A DNA stretch of 64,000 nucleotides, taken from NCBI GenBank assembly GCA_965202735.1, contig OZ241844.1, positions 2,542,001-2,606,000 on the forward strand, in the 5' to 3' direction. A program made the position numbers and the translations under genes. Below, one piece after another: positions 50,856 to 58,957 of this stretch. Within the stretch, counting starts at the first letter, position 1; each line of letters begins with the position of its first letter. This DNA comes from HK1 sp965202735. GTDB lineage: Bacteria; Pseudomonadota; Gammaproteobacteria; HK1. The notes beneath the pieces were generated by a model, which worked only from the letters and a program-made list of their open reading frames with translations, ran no database searches and was not told the origin of the DNA.

Positions 50856-52853
50856 TCGTCGCCGGTCCTGTGCGCCGCCGAACGCGTGGATCGCCACCCG
50901 CCCGGTCCGGCCGCGGACTCCGACCTCGCCCATGGGCTCCAGATCGAATCCGTCCACCCGTTCCGCGGTCGCCCCGGAGACCAGGATGCGGGTTCCGAGC
51001 TCCTTGTTGAGCGCTTCGAGCCGGGCCGCCAGATTGACCGCGTCTCCGTGCACGGTGTAGCTCAGGCGGCCTTTCGCGCCCACCGCGCCCGCGACGAGCC
51101 GTCCGGTATCGATCCCGATGCGGTTGCCGATCCGCTGACCCGCGAACACGCGGCGCCGCGCCGCATCCTGCATCTCGACTGCCGCCCGCAGCGCGTTGGC
51201 GGCATGGTCCGGGTCCGGCACCGGCACGTTGAACGTGGCGAGGATCGCATCGCCCTGGAACTGGGTGACGACCCCGCGGTGGCGTTCCAGGATCCCGACC
51301 ATCACCTCGAAGTAGTCGTTGAGGAGCTCGACGATGCCGTCGGGACCGAGGTCCTCGGTCAGCGCGGTGAAGCCTTCGAGGTCGCAGAAGAGGACCGTCG
51401 CCTCGGACCGCCGGGGCGAGAGCTCGCCCCCTTCGGTGAGCAGCGTCCTCGCCACGTCCGTGGGGACGAATCTCCCGAGGGTCTCCCGGACCAGCTCGCT
51501 CTCCTTCAGTCCCGCCACCATCCGGTTGAACGAACGGTTCGCATCGTCGAGCTCGGCCACGCGGCTGGGCGGCAGGGGCGGAGCCCCGTCGAACCCGCGG
51601 GTCTCGATGGAGCGCGCCGCCGCCGCGAGCGCGCGGATCGGCCGGCTCGCACGGGCGCCCAGCCATGCCGCGAGCGCGACGGAGAGGACGAGCACGGCGA
51701 ATCCCGCGAGCACCGCGGCGATCACGCGCTCGAGCTCGTCGCCTTCGCTCGTCCCGGTGTTCGCGAACGAGCCGCTCAGCGCCGCCCGCACAATGCCGGC
51801 GAGCCACTCTCCGACGTCGCTCGTCCCGGTATTCACGTAGGCCCCGATCGTCCACGGCTCCGGACCGTAGCGGTCGATGTCGCGGTACAGGAACACGTAG
51901 TAGTCGTCGCCCACCGTGACGCCGGACGAGCTGGCCCCGGCCATGCCGCCGAGCAGGTACAGGTCCCGATGGTCGGGCGTCCGGATGCGTTCGAGCACGG
52001 GGTCTCCGAGCGCCTCCACCGTGACGAGGGGCTGATCCCGCTCCGTGACCGACGGCGTCCAGGAGATGAGCAGGGGATGGGCCAGGACATGGTCGCGGCC
52101 ATGGAGGATGAAGGGGATGACCCCGGTCTCGGCGCCGACCGATGCGATGTACCGTGACAGATCGGAGATGGTCACGGCCTGCGAGAACAGGCCCGCGAAC
52201 CGCCCGTCGACCCGTATCGGCGTGTCCAGGAGCAGGATCGTGGTGCCGAGGGTGGCGGTCCAGACCGGCGCCTGCCACCGCGAGCCGGTCCGGGACGCTC
52301 CGGCCGCGAGCCACGCCATGATGCCCGGACGGCCCGACCAGTCCTCCACCAGCGGCTGAACCGAGGATGCCTTCCATCCGCGGCTCAGCCCGTCGGGGGC
52401 CGTGATGGCGATCCCTTCGATCTGCGGCAACGCACCCAGCGCACCGTGCATGAACTGGTTCAGCGCCCGCGGGTCGTCGAGCTTCACGTAGCCGCGCTCG
52501 ATCTGCTCCACCGCCCACCGCGCCTGCCGCGCCACCGGTTGAAGCTGCGAGACGATCCTCCGCTCGAGGTCGTCCACGAGCGCTTCGGAGCGCTGCGTCA
52601 TGAGCCGGCGGGTGTTCTCCGTGGCGCTCGACAGTCCGAGGTACAGCGACACGCCCACCGCGAGCGCGACCAGCGCGCCGAGGCCGACCACCGCGATGGC
52701 GGTGATCGGGAGCCGGAGCCGGGCTGGCCGCTCCGTCACCGGTGGCCCGCCTGCTCCGACCGGCCGCGGGCGGCGCACGGCGGGAGCGGAGGCTCGGGGC
52801 GAAGTCGCTTCATGCCGGATTACACCGCGCCGGTCCGACCTGCGGACCGCCAT
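50850..52853 (-). CDS. Membrane-bound class III adenylate/guanylate cyclase with Cache and HAMP domains
   Basis: The 667-residue protein has a first membrane helix near residues 50-70 (ITAIAVVGLGALVALAVGVS) and a large periplasmic Cache-type sensor domain (about 75-375, DRYGPEPWTIGAYVNTGTSD included). A second helix (AAVLAGFAVLVLSVALAAWL) and a HAMP linker follow. The cyclase domain has ATVLFCDLEGFTALTEDLG (metal Asp), then VTQFQGDAILATFNVPVPDP (second metal Asp). It senses an external ligand and makes a cyclic nucleotide. The N-terminal 38 residues precede a GTG at 52739 that may be the true start, since the first ATG lies beside a mobile repeat. Confidence 0.88.
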   Translation of the reverse strand: MAVRRSDRRGVIRHEATSPRASAPAVRRPRPVGAGGPPVTERPARLRLPITAIAVVGLGALVALAVGVSLYLGLSSATENTRRLMTQRSEALVDDLERRIVSQLQPVARQARWAVEQIERGYVKLDDPRALNQFMHGALGALPQIEGIAITAPDGLSRGWKASSVQPLVEDWSGRPGIMAWLAAGASRTGSRWQAPVWTATLGTTILLLDTPIRVDGRFAGLFSQAVTISDLSRYIASVGAETGVIPFILHGRDHVLAHPLLISWTPSVTERDQPLVTVEALGDPVLERIRTPDHRDLYLLGGMAGASSSGVTVGDDYYVFLYRDIDRYGPEPWTIGAYVNTGTSDVGEWLAGIVRAALSGSFANTGTSEGDELERVIAAVLAGFAVLVLSVALAAWLGARASRPIRALAAAARSIETRGFDGAPPLPPSRVAELDDANRSFNRMVAGLKESELVRETLGRFVPTDVARTLLTEGGELSPRRSEATVLFCDLEGFTALTEDLGPDGIVELLNDYFEVMVGILERHRGVVTQFQGDAILATFNVPVPDPDHAANALRAAVEMQDAARRRVFAGQRIGNRIGIDTGRLVAGAVGAKGRLSYTVHGDAVNLAARLEALNKELGTRILVSGATAERVDGFDLEPMGEVGVRGRTGRVAIHAFGGAQDRRRS

Positions 52854-53032
52854 TCCCGCCGGGCGGAAGCATGCACCCGATCTCCCCTCGACCGGGCGTC
52901 CGAGGGTCGAAGCCGCGCCGGCATCCCGCCACGGTGCGGCCTTCCGGGCGCTGGCGGTAGCTCGACATCATCTCCGGCCAGCCGCGCCTCATGGTGCGGC
53001 CCCTCCGGGCGCTGGCGGGGATCGCTGTGCTT
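52850..53032 (+). mobile_element. 122-bp MITE-like repeat, copy 6, plus a partial copy
   Basis: CATTCCCGCCGGGCGGAAGC begins at 52851 and the interior (CCCCTCGAC.GGGCGTC, GGTCGAAGCCGCGCC, CTTCCGGGCGCTGGCGG) follows to about 52963. A second right-end fragment (GGTGCGGC..CTCCGGGCGCTGGCGGGGATCGCTG) lies at 52985-53032. No clean target duplication is visible. Confidence 0.6.
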
Positions 53033-53100
53033 CGGCCACTGTCCTTGGCTGCGGAGCCGCGGACCTGCGAAAGTCCGCCATTCCCCCGCGCGGACCGGGT

Positions 53101-54345
53101 TCAGAGCAGCCTGGCGTCGAACGGATACGTCATCAGCGGCAACGCCCCGTCGCGGGTGAGCAGCACCTGATCCTCGAGCTTCACGCCGTATGGCGCGCCC
53201 TCCCTGCCGGCGTAGCATTCGAGGCACCACACCATGTTCTCCTGAAGCTCCCGCTCCGGCAGCGCCCTGGTGTTCACTCCGTCGTCGTAGAGATAGGGGA
53301 TGCCCGGCCCCTCGTCCTCGAGCCCCGCCTGGTGCGCCATGCCGCCGTAGCGAAGGTTGCGGTACGCGGGGGGAAGCTTCGGCGCGGCGTGCGCGAACTC
53401 CTCGAAGGTCATGCCCACCTTCATCAGCTCGCGCATGCCGTGCACGCAGTCGTAGGCGATGCGGTACGCCTCCTTCTGGCCTTCCGTCGCCCGGTCGCCG
53501 CACAGGAAGGTGCGCGAGAAGTCGATGACGTAGCCTTCGAAGCCGTTCGCGTCGGTGTCGATCCCGACCAGATCGCCCGGCTGCACGAGCTTGTCGTGCG
53601 CCTCCGACATCCAGGGATTGGTATTGGCGCCGGTCGCGATCAGGCGGGTGAACATGAACTCGCCGTGATGGCGAAAGAGCGACTCGTTCAGCACCGCCAT
53701 CAGCTCGTGCTCGCGGATGCCGGGACGGATGGCGGCTTCGAAGTCGGCCATCATCGCGTCGCCGATGGTGCCGTTGACGAGCATCAGCTTCACTTCCTGC
53801 GGCGTCTTCACCTCGCGCGCGTCGACGGTGGCGGGCGTCGGGTCGGTGACCGCGACGCCGAGGTCGGCGAGCGCGCGGAACCCGTTGCCGTCGAGCTTGT
53901 CCACCGCCAGCGGCTCGCCGCCGCAGCCGAGCTCGCGCATCACGTCCCTGACCTCTTCCGCCCACCTGCGCGCGAGGCCGTACCCCTGGTGCCCCATGAA
54001 CTGGTAGCCGCGATGGGGCCGGACGTCCTTCACGTGCTTCTCGGCGACGTGCATCGAGACCGGGTACTCGAAGAGGACCGGGTCGCCCTCGGCCGCGACG
54101 ATGCAGCAGCGCGCGAACGTCGTGGCCGTCCACACCCCCATCACGTCGACCCCGGTCGCGTAGCGGATGTTGGCGGGGTTGTAGAACAGCGCGACGGGGA
54201 TGTCGCGCCTGCGCATCATCGCCTGCAGCCGTTCGAGCCGCTCGCGGCGCAGCGCCGCGAAGTCGATCTCGGCCATGGTGGGCACCCGCATCGTCTGCAC
54301 GTGGGGCTCGGGGGGACGGTGCCGGTTGGGGTCGCCGACGGTCAT
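53101..54345 (-). CDS. M24-family metallohydrolase, possibly DddP-like (DMSP lyase)
   Basis: The 414-residue protein has the pita-bread fold markers with metal ligands in GIDTDANGFEGYVIDFSRTF (two Asp), GGMAHQAGLEDEGPGI (His), MVWCLECYAGREG (Glu) and YGVKLEDQVLLTRDG (Glu). The arrangement and flanking words (TRLIATGANTNPWMSE, and the ending LMTYPFDARLL) recall DddP, which splits dimethylsulfoniopropionate into DMS and acrylate, more than Xaa-Pro peptidases. That is memory-based and needs an alignment. The ATG overlaps the GntR stop (ATGA), so it is part of the operon with the peptide transporter. Confidence 0.78.
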   Translation of the reverse strand: MTVGDPNRHRPPEPHVQTMRVPTMAEIDFAALRRERLERLQAMMRRRDIPVALFYNPANIRYATGVDVMGVWTATTFARCCIVAAEGDPVLFEYPVSMHVAEKHVKDVRPHRGYQFMGHQGYGLARRWAEEVRDVMRELGCGGEPLAVDKLDGNGFRALADLGVAVTDPTPATVDAREVKTPQEVKLMLVNGTIGDAMMADFEAAIRPGIREHELMAVLNESLFRHHGEFMFTRLIATGANTNPWMSEAHDKLVQPGDLVGIDTDANGFEGYVIDFSRTFLCGDRATEGQKEAYRIAYDCVHGMRELMKVGMTFEEFAHAAPKLPPAYRNLRYGGMAHQAGLEDEGPGIPYLYDDGVNTRALPERELQENMVWCLECYAGREGAPYGVKLEDQVLLTRDGALPLMTYPFDARLL

Positions 54346-55106
54346 CGGTGCGCTCTCCTGCGGACGGTTCGCCGCGGGTCGATGGAGGCGGTGAATCTTC
54401 CTCGAACGCGAGGCGCGGCGGAAGCCTCGATGGCGGCGGCGATCAACTGCTCCTGGTAGGACACCCCGCGTTCGCGCAGCTCCGGGTTCGGCCGGTCGTA
54501 GATCCGCTTGCAGATGGTCAGCTCCTTCAGCAGTCGAGCCAGGAAGCCGCAGACGAAGCCGAGCAGCGGATTGTCCGAGAACCCGGCCAGCGTCTCGTGG
54601 AACTCCAGCTCGGCGCCGCGCTGCTCGCGTTCCTCCTCGATGGTGGCCGGCGGCGCCGTGTAGCTGCTCATGCGGGCCCGCAGCTCCTCCACCTGCGCCG
54701 CGGTGATCCGGGGCGCCAGCTCGGCGACGAGCTGCGGCTCGAGCGAGATCCTGAGCTCGTAGATGTCGGCAATCGAAACGTCCTTGAACAACAGGTAGTT
54801 GGCGAGAAGGGCGCTCGCGTGGTCCTTGCGCACCTCGGTGATGAAGGCGCCGCCGCCGGGACCGGTTCGGGTCCGGATCAGGCCCTGGGTCTCCAGGACC
54901 CTGAGCGCCTCGCGCACCGTTCCCTTGCTCACCCCCAGGTCCGCGATCAGTTGAGGCTCCTGGGGCAGCCGATCGCCGGGAGAGAGGCCGTGCTCGATGA
55001 TCCAGTCCTTGATGATGCCGGCGATGGCCAGGGACCGGCCGCGGCCGGGACCGAGCGTCCGCGTCCGCGGCCGGTCAATCGAGCGGATGATGACAGGCGA
55101 CTTCAT
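54342..55106 (-). CDS. GntR-family regulator, FadR (FCD) subfamily
   Basis: The 254-residue protein has an N-terminal winged helix with PGDRLPQEPQLIADLGVSKG, then TVREALRVLETQGLIRTRTG, the GntR recognition helix. The C-terminal FCD ligand-binding domain includes DIYELRISLEPQLVAELAPR and ELEFHETLAGFSDNPLLGFV. The extreme C-terminus (SAAPRVRGRFTASIDPRRTV) departs from FCD patterns and may be altered. It sits between the peptide transporter and the M24 gene, all on the same strand, and probably represses them in response to a small acid. Its start overlaps the ATPase gene upstream by 32 bases. Confidence 0.87.
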   Translation of the reverse strand: MKSPVIIRSIDRPRTRTLGPGRGRSLAIAGIIKDWIIEHGLSPGDRLPQEPQLIADLGVSKGTVREALRVLETQGLIRTRTGPGGGAFITEVRKDHASALLANYLLFKDVSIADIYELRISLEPQLVAELAPRITAAQVEELRARMSSYTAPPATIEEEREQRGAELEFHETLAGFSDNPLLGFVCGFLARLLKELTICKRIYDRPNPELRERGVSYQEQLIAAAIEASAAPRVRGRFTASIDPRRTVRRRAHR

Positions 55107-56037
55107 GGTTCGACGGCAGCAGCGTGACAGGAGGCGGCACGGCGCGGCAATCGTCCCCGGCGCGCGGGCACCGGGCCGCGAACGCGCAGCCGGGCGGCGG
55201 GCGCAGGGGATCGGGCAGCTCCGCCACGGCCGACTCGGCCCGCGGCCGCGGACGCCGGATCGCGGGGGTGCTCCACTCCAGCAGCTTCGTATAGGGGTGG
55301 CGGGGCGCGCCGAAGACCTCCTCCGCCGGCCCCATCTCCACGATACGCCCGAAGTAGAGCACCGCGATCCGGTCGCTGACCGCCTCGATCACCGCGAGGT
55401 CGTGGCTGATGAACAGGTAGGTCAGGTCGTAGGCGCGGCGCAGCTCCGCGAGCAGGTTCAGGACCTGCGCCTGCACGGACACGTCGAGCGCGGAGACCGG
55501 TTCGTCGAGGACCAGGATGCGCGGCGCGGCCGCGACCGCCCGCGCGATCCCGATCCGCTGCGCCTGGCCGCCGGAGCACTCGTGCGGATAGCGGTCGAGA
55601 AGCTCCGCGCGCAGGTGCACCGCGTCGAGCAGCTCGGCGATGCGGGCCTTCCGCCCGGACGCGTCCATCCCGAGCAGGTGGACGAGCGGCGCTTCGAGGA
55701 TCTGCCGGATCGTCTTCCTCGGATTGAGCGACGAGTTCGGGTCCTGGAAGACGTACTGGATCAGTCGTCCGAACGCCGCGGGGCGGCCGGTGCGGTCCGA
55801 AAGGTCGCGGCCTTCGATCTCGATGGTGCCGGTGGTGGGCGGCAGCAGGCCGACCAGCATTCGCGCCAGCGTGGACTTGCCGCAGCCGGACTCCCCGACG
55901 ATGCCGAGCGTCTCGCCCCGCGCGACCGAGAACGTCGCGCACCGGACCGCGGACACGGCGGGCCTGCGCCGGCCGAGCAGGGTCCGCCCTCCGCCGAAGG
56001 TCCTGCCGAGACCGCGCACGACGAGGGCGGCGGTCAC
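55075..56037 (-). CDS. Oligo/dipeptide ABC transporter ATP-binding protein (DppF/OppF class)
   Basis: The 320-residue ATPase starts at a GTG overlapping the previous stop (GTGA, 56037-56034). Walker A is GIVGESGCGKSTLARMLVG, the Q-loop VFQDPNSSLNPRKT, the signature CSGGQAQRIGIARAVA, Walker B ILVLDEPVSALD and switch His LFISHDLAVIEAVS. The C-terminal peptide-transporter domain with Cys motif PPPGCAFAARCPRAGDDCRA follows. It works with the ATPase half of the upstream fusion protein. Confidence 0.92.
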   Translation of the reverse strand: MTAALVVRGLGRTFGGGRTLLGRRRPAVSAVRCATFSVARGETLGIVGESGCGKSTLARMLVGLLPPTTGTIEIEGRDLSDRTGRPAAFGRLIQYVFQDPNSSLNPRKTIRQILEAPLVHLLGMDASGRKARIAELLDAVHLRAELLDRYPHECSGGQAQRIGIARAVAAAPRILVLDEPVSALDVSVQAQVLNLLAELRRAYDLTYLFISHDLAVIEAVSDRIAVLYFGRIVEMGPAEEVFGAPRHPYTKLLEWSTPAIRRPRPRAESAVAELPDPLRPPPGCAFAARCPRAGDDCRAVPPPVTLLPSNHEVACHHPLD

Positions 56038-57860
56038 GCTTCGGCGCCTTCGGGGAACAGGCATCGGACCGCGTGGGCGCCGTCCTGCCGCAGCGCGATC
56101 TCGCCCCGCCGGCAGGCGGCCTGCGTCCGGTCGCACCGCGGCGCGAAGGCGCAGCCGGGCGGCAGGGCATCGAGCGGCGGCGGCAGGCCCGGAATGGCGT
56201 CGAGCGTGCGCCGGCCGCCGCCGGGCTCCGGCACGCAGGCGATGAGGCGGCGCGTGTAGGGATGGCGCGGGCGGGCGAGCACCCGCGCGGTGGTCCCGGT
56301 CTCGACGATCCGGCCCGCGTACATCACCGCGACCCGGTCGCAGAGCCGGGCCACCACGCCGAAGTCGTGGGTGATGAACACGAGCGCGAGGCCGCGCTCG
56401 CGACGCAGCTCGTCGAGGAGCGCCAGCACCTGCGCCTGCACCGTGACGTCGAGCGCGGTGGTCGGCTCGTCGGCGATGACCAGGTCGGGATCGTTCACCA
56501 GCGCCAGCGCGATGCCGACGCGCTGGCGCATGCCGCCGGACAGCTCGTGCGGCCAGGCCCGGGCGCACGCCGCCGCGTTCGGGATGCGCACCTTCCGGAG
56601 CATCGATACCGCGTGGTCCCAGGCTTCGCGCCTTCGCACCGGGCGGTGCACGCGCATCGCCTCCACCATCTGGTCGCCGATGGTGCAGAGCGGATGGAGG
56701 GTGGCCAGCGGGTCCTGGAAGATGCAGGCGGCCCGATTCCCGCGTACCCGGCGAAGCTGCTCGCCGGTCATGGACAGCGTGTCCCGGCCGTCCAGGCGGA
56801 CCGCCCCCGCGGTGATGACGCCGGGGGGAGAGGCCACGAGCCCGAGCAGCGACAGCGCCGTCACCGACTTGCCCGAGCCGGACTCGCCGATGATCCCGAG
56901 ACACTCGCCCCGCGCCACCGTGAAGCCGACCCCGCCGACCGCCCGGTAGACGCGCGGACCGACCTGGAACTCGGTGTGGAGGCCATCGACTTCGAGGAGC
57001 GCCCCGGACCGCGCCCCGGACGACCTCGCCTCGGGGACCTCCGTCCGTTCGACCCGGGTCGCGGCGGCGGGTCGCGAGAGCGCGCCCGAGCGCAGGCGAG
57101 GGTCGAGCGCGTCGCGTACCCCGTCGCCGAGCAGGTTCACGCTCATCACGATGACGAAGATCATGACCCCCGGCACCACCGAGGCGTGCGGCGCGCTGAT
57201 GAGCAGCTTGCGGCCTTCGCCGAGCATGGAGCCGAGGTCCGCCTGCGGCGGCTGCGACCCCAGGCCGAGGAAGGAGAGGCCGGCCGTCTCGAGGATCATC
57301 CAGCCGACGGTGGTGGACATTGCGATGACGATGACGGGCATGACGTTCGGCAGGATCTCGGACCCGATGATGCGCAGGCGGCTCATGCCGGTCAGCCGGG
57401 CCGCGTCGACGAACTCGCGGTGGGCGATCGCCACCGTCGCGCCCCGGATGTTGCGGGCGAAGAAGGGGATGTTGACGGCGGCGACGGCATACAGGGCGTT
57501 GAGCAGTCCCGGCCCGAGCACCGCGACGATGGCCAGCGCGAGCAGGATGTAGGGAAACGCCATCAGCATGTCGATCCCGCGCATCAGGAGCTGATCGGCC
57601 CGCCCGCCGAGAAAGCCGGCGGCGATCCCGATCGCGGAGCCGGCGACCGCGGCGAGCAGCGCGGCGGCGACCCCCACCGCCAGGCTCAGCCGCGTCCCCC
57701 AGACCAGGCGCGAGAGGAGGTCGCGGCCGAGGTGGTCGGTGCCGAGGATGGCGCCGTCGGAGAGCGGCAGCTTCAGCCGGTCGGCGGGACTCGTCAGGTC
57801 CGGGTGGGCGAGGGGCAGGGCCGGTGCGAGGAGGGCGAGGACGAGGACGGCGAGCAGCAC
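56034..57860 (-). CDS. Peptide ABC transporter permease fused to ATP-binding protein (DppC-DppD type)
   Basis: The 608-residue protein joins a DppC-like permease (residues 1-260; GTDHLGRDLLSRLVWGTRLS and the EAA-like loop DAARLTGMSRLRIIGSEILP) to a DppD-like ATPase. The ATPase has Walker A GESGSGKS at 325-332, signature LSGGMRQRVGIALALV, Walker B LVIADEPTTALD and Cys motif LPPGCAFAPRCDRTQAACRR. A 25-residue linker connects them. The first usable start is a GTG at 57860. The frame is open upstream (EDAPVATLRLILRNRLAAFG) with no ATG/GTG, so a rare start codon further up is possible; helix one would otherwise be shortened. Confidence 0.88.
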   Translation of the reverse strand: MLLAVLVLALLAPALPLAHPDLTSPADRLKLPLSDGAILGTDHLGRDLLSRLVWGTRLSLAVGVAAALLAAVAGSAIGIAAGFLGGRADQLLMRGIDMLMAFPYILLALAIVAVLGPGLLNALYAVAAVNIPFFARNIRGATVAIAHREFVDAARLTGMSRLRIIGSEILPNVMPVIVIAMSTTVGWMILETAGLSFLGLGSQPPQADLGSMLGEGRKLLISAPHASVVPGVMIFVIVMSVNLLGDGVRDALDPRLRSGALSRPAAATRVERTEVPEARSSGARSGALLEVDGLHTEFQVGPRVYRAVGGVGFTVARGECLGIIGESGSGKSVTALSLLGLVASPPGVITAGAVRLDGRDTLSMTGEQLRRVRGNRAACIFQDPLATLHPLCTIGDQMVEAMRVHRPVRRREAWDHAVSMLRKVRIPNAAACARAWPHELSGGMRQRVGIALALVNDPDLVIADEPTTALDVTVQAQVLALLDELRRERGLALVFITHDFGVVARLCDRVAVMYAGRIVETGTTARVLARPRHPYTRRLIACVPEPGGGRRTLDAIPGLPPPLDALPPGCAFAPRCDRTQAACRRGEIALRQDGAHAVRCLFPEGAEA

Positions 57861-57924
57861 CGCGCCGCCGAAGGCGGCAAGGCGGTTGCGCAGGATCAGC
57901 CGCAGGGTGGCGACGGGCGCGTCC

Positions 57925-58872
57925 TCAGGTCTGGATGCGCGGGTCGAGCCAGCACTGGGCCAGATCCACGACGAGGTTGAAGAGCACGTAGCAGGCCGAC
58001 ACCAGCACCACGCCGCCCTGCACCAGGAGGATGTCGCGGGTCGAGATCGCCTGGACCAGCATCCTTCCGACGCCCGGCCACTGGAAGACGGTCTCGATGT
58101 AGACCGCGCCGCCGAGCACGAGCCCGGCCTGTACCCCGATCACCGGCACCACCGATACCAGCGCGGCCTTGAAGGCGTGGACGTAGAGCACGCGCCGCTC
58201 CGAGACGCCCTTTGCGCGCGCGGTGCGGATGAAGTCCTGGCGCAGCACCTCCAGCATGGCGCTCCGGGTCAGCCTGGCGATGACCCCGGCGGCGACCACC
58301 GAGAGGGTGAGCGCCGGCAGGATCAGGTGGCGCAGGAGGTCCGGCAGGTCGCCGCCCCCGTAGATGGCGTACATGCCGCTCGCCGGCAGCCACCGCAGAT
58401 CCACCGCGAAGAGCAGGATCAGCAGCAGGCCGAGCCAGAAGGACGGGACGGAGATGCCGACGAGGACCGTGAAGGTGAGGATCCGGTCCGTCCAGCCGTA
58501 CTGCCGGGCCGCCGTCCGGATGCCGACCAGCAGCCCCCAGACCGTGCACAGGACGAGCGCCGCCCCCGCGAGGATCAGGGTCGCGGAGAAGCGCTCCCGC
58601 ACTTCGTCGAGGACCGGCCGGTTGAGGCTGTAGGACCGGCCGAAGTCCCCCCGCAGGAGGTTCTCCAGCCAGATGAGGTACTGCTGCACGAGCGGCTTGT
58701 CGAGACCGAGGTCGCGGTTGAGCCTGGCCACGTTCTCCGGCGTCGCGTACGACCCCAGGATGGCGGTGGCCGGATCGCCCGGAATCAGCGCCATGATGGC
58801 GAAGACGATGACGGTGAGGCCGAGCAGCACGGGGACGACGGCCAGGACCCGCTTCAGGACGTAGGCGTGCAT
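57925..58872 (-). CDS. Peptide ABC transporter permease (DppB class)
   Basis: The 315-residue protein starts MHAYVLKRVLAVVPVLLGLT, the DppB signature of one N-terminal helix followed by IPGDPATAILGSYATPENVA, a periplasmic loop, then five helices. The permease loop is DFIRTARAKGVSERRVLYVH near the C-terminus. It pairs with the permease half of the fusion protein. It lies 86 bases after the binding protein gene. Confidence 0.93.
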   Translation of the reverse strand: MHAYVLKRVLAVVPVLLGLTVIVFAIMALIPGDPATAILGSYATPENVARLNRDLGLDKPLVQQYLIWLENLLRGDFGRSYSLNRPVLDEVRERFSATLILAGAALVLCTVWGLLVGIRTAARQYGWTDRILTFTVLVGISVPSFWLGLLLILLFAVDLRWLPASGMYAIYGGGDLPDLLRHLILPALTLSVVAAGVIARLTRSAMLEVLRQDFIRTARAKGVSERRVLYVHAFKAALVSVVPVIGVQAGLVLGGAVYIETVFQWPGVGRMLVQAISTRDILLVQGGVVLVSACYVLFNLVVDLAQCWLDPRIQT

Positions 58873-58957
58873 CGGGAGCGCTCGGTCCGCGGGGCGGATT
58901 GCCGGGGCGGGCCGTTCGGGCCCGCCCCGGCGGGACGCGAGCTTGTCGCGAAAGGCG

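Noticed and set aside
56073..57980. A 635-codon + strand frame opposite the fused ABC gene
   Set aside because: Antisense shadow with repetitive His/Arg/Glu composition.
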